DNA from: Pseudomonas mediterranea CFBP 5447
GTDB lineage: Bacteria > Pseudomonadota > Gammaproteobacteria > Pseudomonadales > Pseudomonadaceae
DNA: 64,000 bases
NCBI RefSeq assembly: GCF_000774145.1
Contig: NZ_KN322983.1
Location: forward strand, 372,001-436,000
Reading direction: 5' to 3'
Numbering within the stretch: position 1 is the stretch's first letter; every line of letters starts with the position of its first letter. Below, piece after piece: positions 42,196-50,836 of this stretch. A model generated the notes under the pieces. That model did not search any database. It was not told where the DNA came from and worked only from the letters and a program-made list of their open reading frames with translations. The position numbers and the translations under genes were made by a program.

Positions 42196-42965
42196 TCGAG
42201 CTGGCAACGCCGCCCAGCGGCACCCATGGCCGGGTTGCACTGGTGACGGGCGCTGCCCGGGGCATTGGCCTGGGCATCGCCGCCTGGCTGATCTGTGAAG
42301 GTTGGCAAGTGGTCCTGACCGACCTGGATCGCGAGCGCGGTTCCAAGGTGGCCAGGACGTTGGGCGATAACGCCTGGTTCATCGCCATGGACGTGGCGGA
42401 CGAAGCCCAGGTCGCTACCGGCATTGCCGAGGTGCTGGGCCAGTTCGGCCGGCTCGATGCGCTGGTGTGCAACGCGGCCATTGCCGACCCGCACAACATC
42501 ACCCTCGAAAGCCTGGACCTGGCCCATTGGAATCGGGTCCTGGCGGTGAACCTCGGCGGGCCGATGCTGCTGGCCAAGCATTGCGCGCCTTACCTGCGTG
42601 CCCACAACGGCGCCATCGTCAACCTGGCCTCGACCCGTGCCGCGCAGTCGGAGCCCGATACCGAAGCCTATGCCGCGAGCAAAGGCGGGCTGCTGGCCCT
42701 GACCCATGCCTTGGCGATCAGCCTCGGGCCGGAAATCCGGGTCAACGCCGTCAGCCCTGGCTGGATCGACGCACGGGACCCGTCCCAGCGCCGTGCAGAG
42801 CCGTTGACCGACGCCGATCATGCCCAGCATCCGGCGGGCAGGGTAGGCACGGTAGAGGATGTGGCGGCGATGGTGGCGTGGCTGTTGTCGCGCAATGCCG
42901 GTTTCGTCACGGGCCAGGAGTTCGTGGTGGACGGCGGCATGACCAAGAAAATGATTTATGAATGA
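42192..42965 (+). CDS. Short-chain dehydrogenase/reductase
   Basis: 257 aa, GTG start in GTGA overlap with metZ. Classical [15 protein letters not shown] cofactor motif near residue 18, NAAIA at about 93, catalytic Ser in NLASTRAAQ, YxxxK in YAASKGG, and the SPGWID segment. NAD(P) specificity: Asp after the second strand (LTDLD) suggests NAD. Conserved coupling to metZ suggests methionine-related chemistry, but the substrate is unknown. Confidence 0.92.
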   Translation: MIELATPPSGTHGRVALVTGAARGIGLGIAAWLICEGWQVVLTDLDRERGSKVARTLGDNAWFIAMDVADEAQVATGIAEVLGQFGRLDALVCNAAIADPHNITLESLDLAHWNRVLAVNLGGPMLLAKHCAPYLRAHNGAIVNLASTRAAQSEPDTEAYAASKGGLLALTHALAISLGPEIRVNAVSPGWIDARDPSQRRAEPLTDADHAQHPAGRVGTVEDVAAMVAWLLSRNAGFVTGQEFVVDGGMTKKMIYE

Positions 42966-43056
42966 AGCAGCTGCAAGTGGCGAGCTGCAAGCTGCAAGCA
43001 ACTGTGTGGTGTCGGCGCTTCTGACTTGCAGCTTGAAGCTTGCCGCTCGAAGCTGT
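42966..43056. repeat. Inverted repeat of a third REP-like family
   Basis: AGCTGCAAG-rich palindromic block (AGCTGCAAGTGGCGAGCTGC ... GCAGCTTGAAGCTTGCCGCT) directly after the SDR stop, another common Pseudomonas intergenic repeat type. Confidence 0.8.
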
Positions 43057-43081
43057 TTTTGAAAAAAACCTAATCCTGCTA

Positions 43082-43110
43082 TTGACTTAGCTTCGGCACC
43101 TGCGTAAATT
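43082..43110 (+). promoter_or_regulatory. Sigma-70 promoter of the tRNA-Val/Asp cluster
   Basis: TTGACT, 17-base spacer, TAAATT, followed by GC-rich TCGCGGCC, 22 bases before the tRNA-Val 5' end. Confidence 0.7.
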
Positions 43111-43131
43111 TCGCGGCCTCAGCGAAGCAAA

Positions 43132-43207
43132 GGGTGATTAGCTCAGCCGGGAGAGCGTCTGCCTTACAAGCAGAATGTCGGCGGTTCGATCCCGTCATCA
43201 CCCACCA
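43132..43207 (+). tRNA. tRNA-Val (TAC)
   Basis: 76 nt with CCA. The anticodon loop CTTACAA gives TAC. Acceptor GGGTGAT/ATCACCC. Confidence 0.97.
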
Positions 43208-43265
43208 TGTTCCATGAGAGTCTTGCGAAAGCAGGACGGAAGCTGTCAAAAGCCTCCACCGACGC

Positions 43266-43342
43266 GCAGCGGTAGTTCAGTCGGTTAGAATACCGGCCTG
43301 TCACGCCGGGGGTCGCGGGTTCGAGTCCCGTCCGCTGCGCCA
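43266..43342 (+). tRNA. tRNA-Asp (GTC), copy 1
   Basis: 77 nt with CCA. The anticodon loop CTGTCAC between CCGGC/GCCGG gives GTC. Confidence 0.97.
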
Positions 43343-43429
43343 TATTTTCCGAGTCAGGTTCGCCTGGTTCGAGATCAAGCCCAAGTGGTTGATCAGACGA
43401 GTCAAATGGACGCAAGTCCACAGCGATAC

Positions 43430-43506
43430 GCAGCGGTAGTTCAGTCGGTTAGAATACCGGCCTGTCACGCCGGGGGTCGCGGGTTCGAGTCCCGTCCGCT
43501 GCGCCA
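43430..43506 (+). tRNA. tRNA-Asp (GTC), copy 2
   Basis: Identical to copy 1, 164 bases downstream; local duplication. Confidence 0.97.
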
Positions 43507-43579
43507 TATCTGCTTCGAGGCCCACTGAACGCCTTGAAGCCAGGAAGAAAGCCGAAACGCCTCTTCTGATCGATAGCAA

Positions 43580-43610
43580 AGACCCTGGTCGAAAGACCGG
43601 GGTTTTTTGT
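43580..43610 (+). terminator. Terminator of the tRNA-Val/Asp cluster
   Basis: ACCCTGGTC-GAAA-GACCGGGGT stem followed by TTTTT. Confidence 0.88.
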
Positions 43611-43796
43611 TTCTGCAATTCAGACCACGCCTGCGATCATTCCAGTTTCTGAAAGAGTGGATTGTAATCTGTGCGGATTCCGTCGCAGGAGTATCGGAGG
43701 GATTATGAGTGCTCACGCTCACCTCCGCAGGGGGTGAAAGAACCCTGACCGTAGCCGCTGGTGCGAATTGTCGCCGCGTGCGCGAGGTGACCTCGA

Positions 43797-45848
43797 ATGG
43801 ATAAAGTCTCGACTTCGCAACCTTCCCCTTGGCATGAGGGCGAATTGACCTTGCAGCGCGCAGTCGGTGCGGTCGACATGATGGTGGGTGTCGGCCAACG
43901 ACAACTGGCTCGCTCGTGGATGCCGGACCAGCATCGCGAGTTCTATGCCCAGTTGCCCTTCGTAGTGCTGGGAGCTGTCGATCGGCAAGGCGATGCATGG
44001 GCGACGATTCGCACGGGACAACCGGGCTTCATGAATTCTCCCACGCCGGAACGCCTGCACATCAGCCTCCCGCCGCAGCCCGACGACCCGGCGCAGGATG
44101 GCATGCAGCAGAGCGATGCCATCGGCATGCTCGGCATCGAGCTGCATACCCGTCGACGCAACCGCATGAATGGCAACGTACTGCGCCAGTCGGATGAGGG
44201 TATTGAAATCGCCGTGACCCAGGCCTACGGCAATTGCCCGCGCTACATCAATCTGCGCCAGTACGCCTTCGTCGATGAGGCGGCGGGCGCCGTGCTTGAG
44301 TTGACCAGCGCGGACCCGCAGGTGCGTCGCATGGTCACCGCTGCCGACTCGTTCTACGTCGCGACCTACGTCGTGCGCGACGGCCAGAACCAGGTCGATG
44401 CCTCGCATCGCGGCGGCAAGCCCGGTTTTGTGCGAATGGAAGAAGACGGGGCCCTGACCATTCCGGATTTCTCCGGAAATCTGTTTTTCAACACGCTGGG
44501 CAACATCCTGCTGAACCCCCGGGCCGGTCTGGTATTCATCGACTTCCAGAGCGGTGACCTGCTGCAGATGAGCGGTTCAGCCGAGGTGCTGCTGGACAGC
44601 CCGGAAATTGCCGCGTTCCAGGGCGCCGAGCGGCTGTGGCGCTTCAAGCCACAGCGTATTGTCTACCGTCAGGCTGCGATCCCGTTGCGTTGGACGGACA
44701 CGGCCGAGGGCGCCTCACCCAACTCGATGATGACCGGCAGTTGGGAGCAGGCGGCCGAGCGTTTGCAGGCCGAAGCCCTACGCAGCCACTGGCGGTCTAT
44801 GCGGGTGGAGCGCATCGTGGATGAAAGCCGCGGCATTCGCTCGTTTTATCTGCAAGCGAATGACGGCGTCGGCTTGCCCAGGTTCGAGCCGGGGCAGCAC
44901 TTGCCCGTGCGGGTTCTGCTGGAAGGACAGCAGAACCCCGCCATTCGCACCTACAGCGTTTCCAGTTCGCCGTCGGATGAGTTCTTGCGCATCAGCGTCA
45001 AGCGCGACGGTTCGGTGTCCTCGCATCTGCATGAGCGGATTCAAGTCGGCGACTGGATCGAGGCCCGCGCGCCCCAGGGGGATTTCACGGTGCAGGCTTC
45101 CGAGCGGCGTCCACTGGTGCTGCTGGGCGCGGGTGTTGGTATTACGCCGTTGCTGTCGATGCTGCGCGAAGTGGTCTATCAAGGGAAACGCATCAATCGC
45201 ATGCGGCCGACGTGGCTGATACAAAGCAGCCGTTCAGTCGCCGACCTGGCCTTTCGCGATGAGATCGACGAGCTGGTGGCCCGTGCCGGAGACAAGGTCA
45301 AGGTCCTGCGTGTGGTCAGCCAGCCGCCCATCGACGGTCCGGCCGACAGCTACGACAGGGCCGGCCGCATCGATGTCGAACTGCTCAAGACCTTGCTCCC
45401 GCTGAATGACTACGACTATTACCTGTGCGGGCCGGGGAGTTTCACCCAGGCCCTATACGATGGGCTGCGTGCATTGCGCATTCCGGATGATCGCATTCAC
45501 GCGGAAACCTTCGGCCCGTCAACGCTGGTTCGTGACATTGAAGTCAGCGTGCCAGCGGCCGAACAGGTGCCCATGGCCGATGAAGCGGTGAAAGTCCTGT
45601 TCGCCACCTCGGGCAAGGAAGCGCGCTGGGAGCCTGGCACCGGGACGTTGCTCGAACTGGCGGAGGCACGGGGCCTGAATCCGGAGTTCAGTTGCCGCGG
45701 TGGCTCGTGCGGTACCTGCAAGACCCGACTGAGCAGTGGTCAAGTGCATTACCTGAACACGCCGGCGCAACGATTGGAGGCGGATGAGGTGTTGATCTGT
45801 TGCGCAGTGCCGGCGCAGGGGAGTGAGACGTTGGTGCTGGACGTCTGA
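43797..45848 (+). CDS. Fusion of PNPOx-like flavoprotein, ferredoxin reductase and 2Fe-2S ferredoxin
   Basis: 683 aa. Three modules in one chain: an N-terminal pyridoxamine-oxidase-like split barrel (about 40-320; FVVLGAVDRQGDAWATIRTG, FNTLGNILLNPRAGLVFIDF); a ferredoxin-NADP reductase module (about 325-560; RTYSVSSSPSD for FAD, GAGVGITPLLSML for NAD(P)H, CGPGSF); and a C-terminal plant-type ferredoxin (about 595-683) with SCRGGSCGTCKT (Cx4Cx2C) and a fourth Cys in ICC. It should pass electrons from NAD(P)H through flavin and the cluster to a substrate or to the FMN barrel. Substrate unknown. Monocistronic, starts ATG 43797 after GAGGTGA. Confidence 0.9.
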   Translation: MDKVSTSQPSPWHEGELTLQRAVGAVDMMVGVGQRQLARSWMPDQHREFYAQLPFVVLGAVDRQGDAWATIRTGQPGFMNSPTPERLHISLPPQPDDPAQDGMQQSDAIGMLGIELHTRRRNRMNGNVLRQSDEGIEIAVTQAYGNCPRYINLRQYAFVDEAAGAVLELTSADPQVRRMVTAADSFYVATYVVRDGQNQVDASHRGGKPGFVRMEEDGALTIPDFSGNLFFNTLGNILLNPRAGLVFIDFQSGDLLQMSGSAEVLLDSPEIAAFQGAERLWRFKPQRIVYRQAAIPLRWTDTAEGASPNSMMTGSWEQAAERLQAEALRSHWRSMRVERIVDESRGIRSFYLQANDGVGLPRFEPGQHLPVRVLLEGQQNPAIRTYSVSSSPSDEFLRISVKRDGSVSSHLHERIQVGDWIEARAPQGDFTVQASERRPLVLLGAGVGITPLLSMLREVVYQGKRINRMRPTWLIQSSRSVADLAFRDEIDELVARAGDKVKVLRVVSQPPIDGPADSYDRAGRIDVELLKTLLPLNDYDYYLCGPGSFTQALYDGLRALRIPDDRIHAETFGPSTLVRDIEVSVPAAEQVPMADEAVKVLFATSGKEARWEPGTGTLLELAEARGLNPEFSCRGGSCGTCKTRLSSGQVHYLNTPAQRLEADEVLICCAVPAQGSETLVLDV

Positions 45849-45870
45849 GGCGGTTGGAGGTGTCCCGGGC

Positions 45871-47217
45871 TCAATCGGGTGCCTTCAGCAAGTTCGACAG
45901 GCGGGTCAGCCCTTGGGTCAACTCCTCGAAAGATGGACCCCCAAGACACAAGCGGATGCCAGTCATCGGCTCATCGCGATCCACCATCAGCGATTCTGGT
46001 GCCGTCACCCTGATGCCTGCCTGGGCCGCCGCCTTCATGAAGGAATCAGCGGCGTCGCGAGGCATCGGTAGCCAGATGTGATAAGCGTCCGGATGCGAAA
46101 CGAGAGCGGCCTCGTCGAGCAATGCGGTGGCGAGGCTTGTCCTGCGGCGCGCTTCGTGACGCAAATCCTGCTGGATTGAAGCGATCACGCCATTGGACAA
46201 CCAGTCCTCCACCACGGCGCAGGACAACGGCGACGGGCCCAGGGGAATATCCTGCAAGGCTTCCTGCGCAGCGCCGTGCAATTCTGCGGGCAGGGTGAGC
46301 ATGCCGATCCTCAACCCGGGGCCGAGGGATTTGGACAGGCCGTTGACGTGCAGCACTCTCTCGGGCGCCAGTGTTGCAAGAGCAGGTACTGGCGCGGATC
46401 CCAGCGCATAGACACCATCCTCGATGATCCACGCACCCGCTTGTCGACAGACCTCGACGATAGCCTGCCGTCGCGCCGCACCCATCGTCGCCGTGGTGGG
46501 GTTGTGCAGCGTGGGAGTGAGATAGACCACTTTGTTGCTGGCTGCTGCGAGATGACCGAGGGCCTGGGCAAGCGCCTCCGGCAGCATGCCTTGCGCATCG
46601 ATCTCGACCCCCTGCATCCGATGGCCTTTGCGCCGGGCCAGGGCAATCGCGCCGGGATAGGTGAGGCGTTCGGTCAGGATCACTCCGTGGGGGCCGCAGG
46701 CGAGATCGAAAGCCAGCGAAATCGCCTGGCGGGCATTGCCTGTCAGCACCAGGTGGGACGGTTCGACCACGATGCCGAGGGTTTCAAGCCAGCGGGCCAA
46801 CAGGCGACGATGTTCCAGGTGTCCGGCGGGTGGGGAGTACAGATTGAGGTGATCGGCGTCGATCTTGCGAGCGATGCCGGTCAAGGTCCGCGCCAGGAGA
46901 CGGCTCGTCAACATGGCGGGCGGCACGTTGGAGGAAAGATCGATCAGCCGCTGCTCGTGTGCCTGCAGAATGGCCACGAACGTTGCCCGACCCTTGACAC
47001 TGCGCACCAGCCCCCGCCGTTCCAGGGCGGCATAGGCTTTGGTCACCGTACCCAGCCCGATCCCCAGTTGCCAGGCGAGCTGCCGATGGGCGGGGAGGCG
47101 GTCGCCACTTTGCAATCGGCCTTCGACGATGTCGTCGGCCAGGGCGCGCACCAGGCGTTCCGATGCGTTGGCGTCGATGTCCGCGAGACGAGGTGTCCAA
47201 GGCGATTGAAGGTGCAT
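45871..47217 (-). CDS. MocR-type regulator (GntR HTH plus aminotransferase domain)
   Basis: 448 aa. N-terminal GntR winged helix (about 10-80; SGDRLPAHRQLAWQLGIGLGTVTKAYAALERRGLV) and a class I aminotransferase-like domain (about 110-445) with YLTPTLHNPTT, EDGVYALG and the PLP lysine in NGLSKSLGPGLRIG. MocR proteins sense PLP-bound amine ligands. It is divergent from a LysE exporter and a PhzF gene that follow in the opposite direction, and a clear dyad lies between, so these are the likely targets. Convergent with the fusion oxidoreductase gene. Confidence 0.93.
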   Translation of the reverse strand: MHLQSPWTPRLADIDANASERLVRALADDIVEGRLQSGDRLPAHRQLAWQLGIGLGTVTKAYAALERRGLVRSVKGRATFVAILQAHEQRLIDLSSNVPPAMLTSRLLARTLTGIARKIDADHLNLYSPPAGHLEHRRLLARWLETLGIVVEPSHLVLTGNARQAISLAFDLACGPHGVILTERLTYPGAIALARRKGHRMQGVEIDAQGMLPEALAQALGHLAAASNKVVYLTPTLHNPTTATMGAARRQAIVEVCRQAGAWIIEDGVYALGSAPVPALATLAPERVLHVNGLSKSLGPGLRIGMLTLPAELHGAAQEALQDIPLGPSPLSCAVVEDWLSNGVIASIQQDLRHEARRRTSLATALLDEAALVSHPDAYHIWLPMPRDAADSFMKAAAQAGIRVTAPESLMVDRDEPMTGIRLCLGGPSFEELTQGLTRLSNLLKAPD

Positions 47218-47237
47218 TATGGGTACCCGTTGAACGA

Positions 47238-47281
47238 ATAGTGTCGCGTGACACTATTTCAATAGTCATGAAGTGTCACGC
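47238..47281. promoter_or_regulatory. MocR operator candidate
   Basis: Perfect dyad ATAGTGTC-N4-GACACTAT at 47238-47257, and a further half-site AGTGTCACGCG at 47272-47282. Inverted plus direct half-sites are typical for MocR binding regions. It sits 21-64 bases upstream of the MocR start codon. Confidence 0.65.
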
Positions 47282-47367
47282 GCATTATGGTGCTTGCGGA
47301 ACAACGGTTCAGTTGTTCGGAACGACGGAAACGCCGCGCGTCCCGGACGCCTCTTGAGGACATCCCA

Positions 47368-47997
47368 ATGCTCGATCATCCGGTCATGCTCGCCTTTGGC
47401 AGCTACATCCTTGCCGCCGCCAGCCCGGGCCCGAGCAATATGGCGATCATGGGCGTGGCGATGCGCGACGGGCGCTCCCACGCCTTGGTGCTGGCATCCG
47501 GCGTCATGACCGGTTCACTCTTCTGGGCATTCCTGGCGGCGACGGGCATCTGCGCATTATTGGCCGCTTATGCCCAGGCGCTTTTCATCATCAGGGCGGT
47601 GGGCGGGGCCTATCTGCTCTACCTGGCGATGCGCGCGGGCAAGGCTGCCATGGCATCGACATCCGACAGCGCTGAGACGGCTGCCGGGCGGGAGGCTCGG
47701 CGTTATCTGCCGCTGTACCGCCAGGGCGTGCTCATGCACATCGGCAACCCCAAGGCCATCATGTCCTGGATGGCGATCATGTCGCTCGGGCTCCGTGAAG
47801 ACGCGCCAGCCGGCACCTTGCCTGCGATCATCGGCGGTTGCGCCTTGCTCGGCATCATCATCTTCGGCGGCTACGCCATCGTGTTTTCGACGACCAGGAT
47901 GATCGCCGGCTACACCCGGCTGCGGCGTTGGATTCAAGGGCTTTTCTCTGCGCTGTTCGCGGTCGCGGGATTGAAGCTTCTCCTGTCCTCCCATTGA
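47368..47997 (+). CDS. LysE/RhtB-family amino acid exporter
   Basis: 209 aa from ATG 47368, GAGGA ribosome site 7 bases upstream; the open frame before it is not protein-like. Six hydrophobic helices and LAAASPGPSNMAIMGVAMRDG, the LysE N-terminal signature, with GNPKAIMSWMAIM in the middle. It exports an amino acid or derivative; the particular one is unknown. Adjacent PhzF gene (42 bases) and MocR regulator suggest a small inducible unit. Confidence 0.93.
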   Translation: MLDHPVMLAFGSYILAAASPGPSNMAIMGVAMRDGRSHALVLASGVMTGSLFWAFLAATGICALLAAYAQALFIIRAVGGAYLLYLAMRAGKAAMASTSDSAETAAGREARRYLPLYRQGVLMHIGNPKAIMSWMAIMSLGLREDAPAGTLPAIIGGCALLGIIIFGGYAIVFSTTRMIAGYTRLRRWIQGLFSALFAVAGLKLLLSSH

Positions 47998-48038
47998 TTT
48001 CTGCGTTTTGAAGCCACCAGGAAAATCAAGGAGGGGTC

Positions 48039-48902
48039 TTGGACCCTGTGATTCAAATCATCGACGTGTTTGGCGCCGAGCCGTTCTCCGGCAACCCACT
48101 GGCCGTGGTCATGGAGGCAGACGCGCTGGAGACCGCTGGCATGCAACGGCTGGCCCGCTGGTTCAATCTGTCGGAAACGGCCTTTGTGCTATCGCCAACG
48201 CATCCGGACGCGGACTATCGGGTCAGGATCTTTTCGCTCGACCGGGAGTTGCCGTTCGCCGGGCATCCGACGTTAGGGAGTTGCCATGCCTGGCTTGCGA
48301 CCGGTCGCAAACCCATGAATGAAGCGCACGTTGTCCAGGAGTGTGGTGCGGGGCTCGTGGAAATTCGTCGTGATCAAGGCCGGCTTTGTTTTGCGGCTCC
48401 TGCGTTGATTCGCTCCGGAACTCCGTCAAGGGAAGAGCTGAGCGAGGCATTACAACTGCTGCGGATAGATCCGTGCGACGTTGTCGAGGCGGCCTGGGTC
48501 GATAATGGTCCCGGATGGCTGGGCATCCGACTGGCGTCGGCCGAGCACGTCCTGGCCCTGCAACCGGCACAGAACTGGCCGCGCAGAATCGACGTTGGCG
48601 TGATCGGGCCGCATTCCGGTGGTGATACGGCTTTCGAGGTCCGGGCCTTTTTCAGCAACCACCTGGGCGCCATCGTTGAGGACCCGGTCACGGGCAGCCT
48701 GAATGCCTCGCTGGCCCAGTGGCTGTTCGAGACCGGCCTGGCTAAGCAGGCCTATGTTGCAGCCCAAGGCACCCGTCTCGGTCGCAAAGGGCGCATCCAT
48801 GTGCGTCGCGATGACGCCGGCCAGGTCTGGATTGGCGGCGAAACGCGCACTCAGGTGGAGGGAAGGTTACAGGGGCTTTTTGAGCATCAGCCCCTTGATT
48901 GA
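48039..48902 (+). CDS. PhzF-family isomerase/epimerase
   Basis: 287 aa, TTG start at 48039 after AAGGAGGGG, a very strong ribosome site. N-terminal VFGAEPFSGNPLAVV, catalytic Glu in NLSETAFVL (near 45), LPFAGHPTLG and the second-domain EDPVTGSLNASLAQWL, all PhzF/DAP-epimerase-like. Relatives isomerise dihydroanthranilate-type compounds in phenazine synthesis or act on unknown substrates. No phenazine genes are nearby, so its role is tied to the LysE/MocR pair. Confidence 0.92.
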   Translation: MDPVIQIIDVFGAEPFSGNPLAVVMEADALETAGMQRLARWFNLSETAFVLSPTHPDADYRVRIFSLDRELPFAGHPTLGSCHAWLATGRKPMNEAHVVQECGAGLVEIRRDQGRLCFAAPALIRSGTPSREELSEALQLLRIDPCDVVEAAWVDNGPGWLGIRLASAEHVLALQPAQNWPRRIDVGVIGPHSGGDTAFEVRAFFSNHLGAIVEDPVTGSLNASLAQWLFETGLAKQAYVAAQGTRLGRKGRIHVRRDDAGQVWIGGETRTQVEGRLQGLFEHQPLD

Positions 48903-48940
48903 GCGGCTCCATCCATCACGTTGGACCGCCGAGTGCGGGT

Positions 48941-50224
48941 TCACACCCCCAGCTTGTCCCGCAACCCGTAATACCACGCACCCAACGCCGCGAACGGCGT
49001 GCGCAATAACTGGCCGCCAGGGAACGGGTAGTGGGGCAGGTCGGCAAACGCGTCGAAACGCTCGGCCTGACCGCGCAGCGCCTCGGCCAGCACCTTGCCC
49101 GCCAGATGCGTATAAGTCACGCCATGGCCGCTGCAGCCCTGGGAGTAGTAGATGTTGTCCCCCAGGCGTCCGACCTGCGGAAGACGCGACAAGGTCAGCA
49201 GGAAGTTTCCGGTCCAGGCGTAGTCGATCTTCACATTCTTGAGTTGCGGGAACGCCTTGAGCATCTTCGGCCGGATGATCGCTTCGATGTTCGCCGGATC
49301 CCTCGCGCCATACACCACGCCACCGCCGAAGATCAGGCGCTTGTCGCCCGTCAGCCGGTAGTAGTCGAGCAGGTAGTTGCAGTCCTCGACGCAATAATCC
49401 TGAGGCAACAGGCTGTGGGCCAACTCGTCACCCAACGGCTCGGTCGTGATCACCTGCGTGCCGCAAGGCATGGACTTGGCCGCCAGCTCCGGCACCAGAT
49501 TGCCCAGGTAGGCATTACCGGCCACGATAATGAACTTGGCCCTGACCTTGCCCTGCGGCGTATGCACCACCGGGCTGGCACCGCGCTCGATGCGCACCGC
49601 CGGCGACTGTTCATAAATCACCCCACCCAGGGACTCCACCGCCGCCGCCTCACCCAGTGCCAGATTGAGCGGATGGATATGCCCGCCGCTCATGTCCAGC
49701 ATGCCGCCGACATATTGATCGCACGCCACCACCTCGCGGATACGACGCTGATCCAACAGCTCCAGCTGGGTATGGCCGAAGCGTTCCCATAAACGCTTCT
49801 GCGACTCCAGATGGCCCATCTGCTTAGCCGTAAGGGCCGCGAATACACCGCCGTCCTTCAAATCGCACTGAATCTGATACTTCGCCACCCGCTCGCGAAT
49901 GATCCGCCCACCCTCGAACGCCATATTGCCCAGCAACTGCGCCTGCTGCGGGCCGACACTGCGCTCGATCACATCGATGTCGCGGCTATAGCTGTTGACG
50001 ATCTGCCCGCCATTACGCCCCGAAGCGCCAAACCCCACCTTGGCGGCCTCGAGAATCGTGACCTTGAAGCCGTTCTCCAGCAAAAACAGGGCAGAGGACA
50101 GGCCGGTATAGCCTGCGCCGATCACGCACACATCAGTCTCGATGTCATCCTGCAGGGCCGGGCGGGGCGGCACCGGGTTGGCCGACGCGGCGTAATAGGA
50201 CGCTGGATAAGGTGTGTTCGCCAT
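48941..50224 (-). CDS. FAD-dependent oxidase, gamma-glutamylputrescine oxidase (PuuB/PauB) type
   Basis: 427 aa. N-terminal DVCVIGAGYTGLSSALFLLENG FAD motif near residue 30, then GFGASGRNGGQIV, a DAO-family core, and the C-terminal GCSGHGVTYTHLAGKV segment. Closest to polyamine-catabolic gamma-glutamylamine oxidases; PuuB oxidises gamma-glutamylputrescine to the aldehyde. Pseudomonas genomes carry several paralogues, so substrate is uncertain. Its promoter region faces the tRNA-Val. Confidence 0.88.
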   Translation of the reverse strand: MANTPYPASYYAASANPVPPRPALQDDIETDVCVIGAGYTGLSSALFLLENGFKVTILEAAKVGFGASGRNGGQIVNSYSRDIDVIERSVGPQQAQLLGNMAFEGGRIIRERVAKYQIQCDLKDGGVFAALTAKQMGHLESQKRLWERFGHTQLELLDQRRIREVVACDQYVGGMLDMSGGHIHPLNLALGEAAAVESLGGVIYEQSPAVRIERGASPVVHTPQGKVRAKFIIVAGNAYLGNLVPELAAKSMPCGTQVITTEPLGDELAHSLLPQDYCVEDCNYLLDYYRLTGDKRLIFGGGVVYGARDPANIEAIIRPKMLKAFPQLKNVKIDYAWTGNFLLTLSRLPQVGRLGDNIYYSQGCSGHGVTYTHLAGKVLAEALRGQAERFDAFADLPHYPFPGGQLLRTPFAALGAWYYGLRDKLGV

Positions 50225-50367
50225 TCTGCAACCTCTGTTTTATATTTTTTACGAGTGCGCAGATCCTACCCGAGATAAAAATCGGCCGCCAGCCACCCCC
50301 AAAATCTCCATCCCGTGGCGGAAATTAAATATTTTGCATATTCATAGGGTTAGGTGAAAAAAAGGTG

Positions 50368-50395
50368 TTGACACCCCTTCGGAATTCCGTAGAAT
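50368..50395 (+). promoter_or_regulatory. Sigma-70 promoter of tRNA-Val(GAC)
   Basis: TTGACA, 16-base spacer, TAGAAT, 13 bases before the tRNA. Confidence 0.75.
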
Positions 50396-50408
50396 GCCGC
50401 CTCACAGC

Positions 50409-50485
50409 AGGCACGTAGCTCAGTTGGTTAGAGCACCACCTTGACATGGTGGGGGTCGTTGGTTCGAGTCCAATCGCGCCTACCA
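50409..50485 (+). tRNA. tRNA-Val (GAC), integration target
   Basis: 77 nt with CCA. The anticodon loop TTGACAT gives GAC. The 3' half doubles as the left attachment repeat. Acceptor stem AGGCACG/CGCGCCT has an A-C mismatch at position 5/68. Confidence 0.95.
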
Positions 50486-50511
50486 AACAAAATCCGCTCT
50501 GCTGGGCGGTC
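50438..50511 (+). repeat. attL
   Basis: Left copy of the 74-base direct repeat, including the 3' half of the intact tRNA-Val. Differs from the right copy at 50480 (C) versus 53776 (T). Confidence 0.85.
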
Positions 50512-50516
50512 TAGAG

Positions 50517-50545
50517 GGGCTCACCGAAAGGTGGGCCCTTTTTTG
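50517..50545 (+). terminator. Terminator after tRNA-Val
   Basis: GGGCTCACC-GAAA-GGTGGGCCC followed by six T. A diverged equivalent follows attR at 53812. Confidence 0.85.
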
Positions 50546-50598
50546 TTGTCTGCGATTTGCAAAACGATCCACTGCTCAGGGCATCAGGCGGGGTAGGA

Positions 50599-50733
50599 GT
50601 GGGCGAAGAAAATGGAATCGATGGTGAGGGCTCCTATGACACGGGATCCTCGTCATTTGATGAGGGTTGTCAGTCATTTATTGATGGTGGCAGTGGGATT
50701 ATCTCGTCGGATAGCGATGAAGAAGACGAGTAA
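50599..50733 (+). other. Possible acidic 44-residue ORF
   Basis: GTG start, product rich in Asp/Glu/Ser/Gly ending DSDEEDE. No good ribosome site, and the frame is open upstream through the terminator, so it may be a remnant. It is the only protein-like feature in the 350 bases between the tRNA and the next gene; the rest holds the terminator and a palindrome. Confidence 0.25.
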
Positions 50734-50767
50734 ATGGTTGTTGGCAGAGGAAAGAGGATCGGGAAAC

Positions 50768-50825
50768 TAGGACGGACAACGATTATGACGAGCTGATAAA
50801 AGATGAGCCAAATCGCGGTCTTCCC
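50768..50825. repeat. 58-61-bp palindromic repeat, copy 1
   Basis: Left arm GGACGGACAACGATTATG and right arm CAAATCGCGGTCTTCCC; same family as the copies at 56645 and 60513. Most diverged of the three. It starts 12 bases beyond the 3' end of a minus-strand gene. Confidence 0.7.
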
Positions 50826-50836
50826 TTCGGTTTTCA

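Noticed and set aside
48039..48902. Phenazine biosynthesis
   Set aside because: Only a PhzF-family protein is present, with none of the other phz genes nearby.
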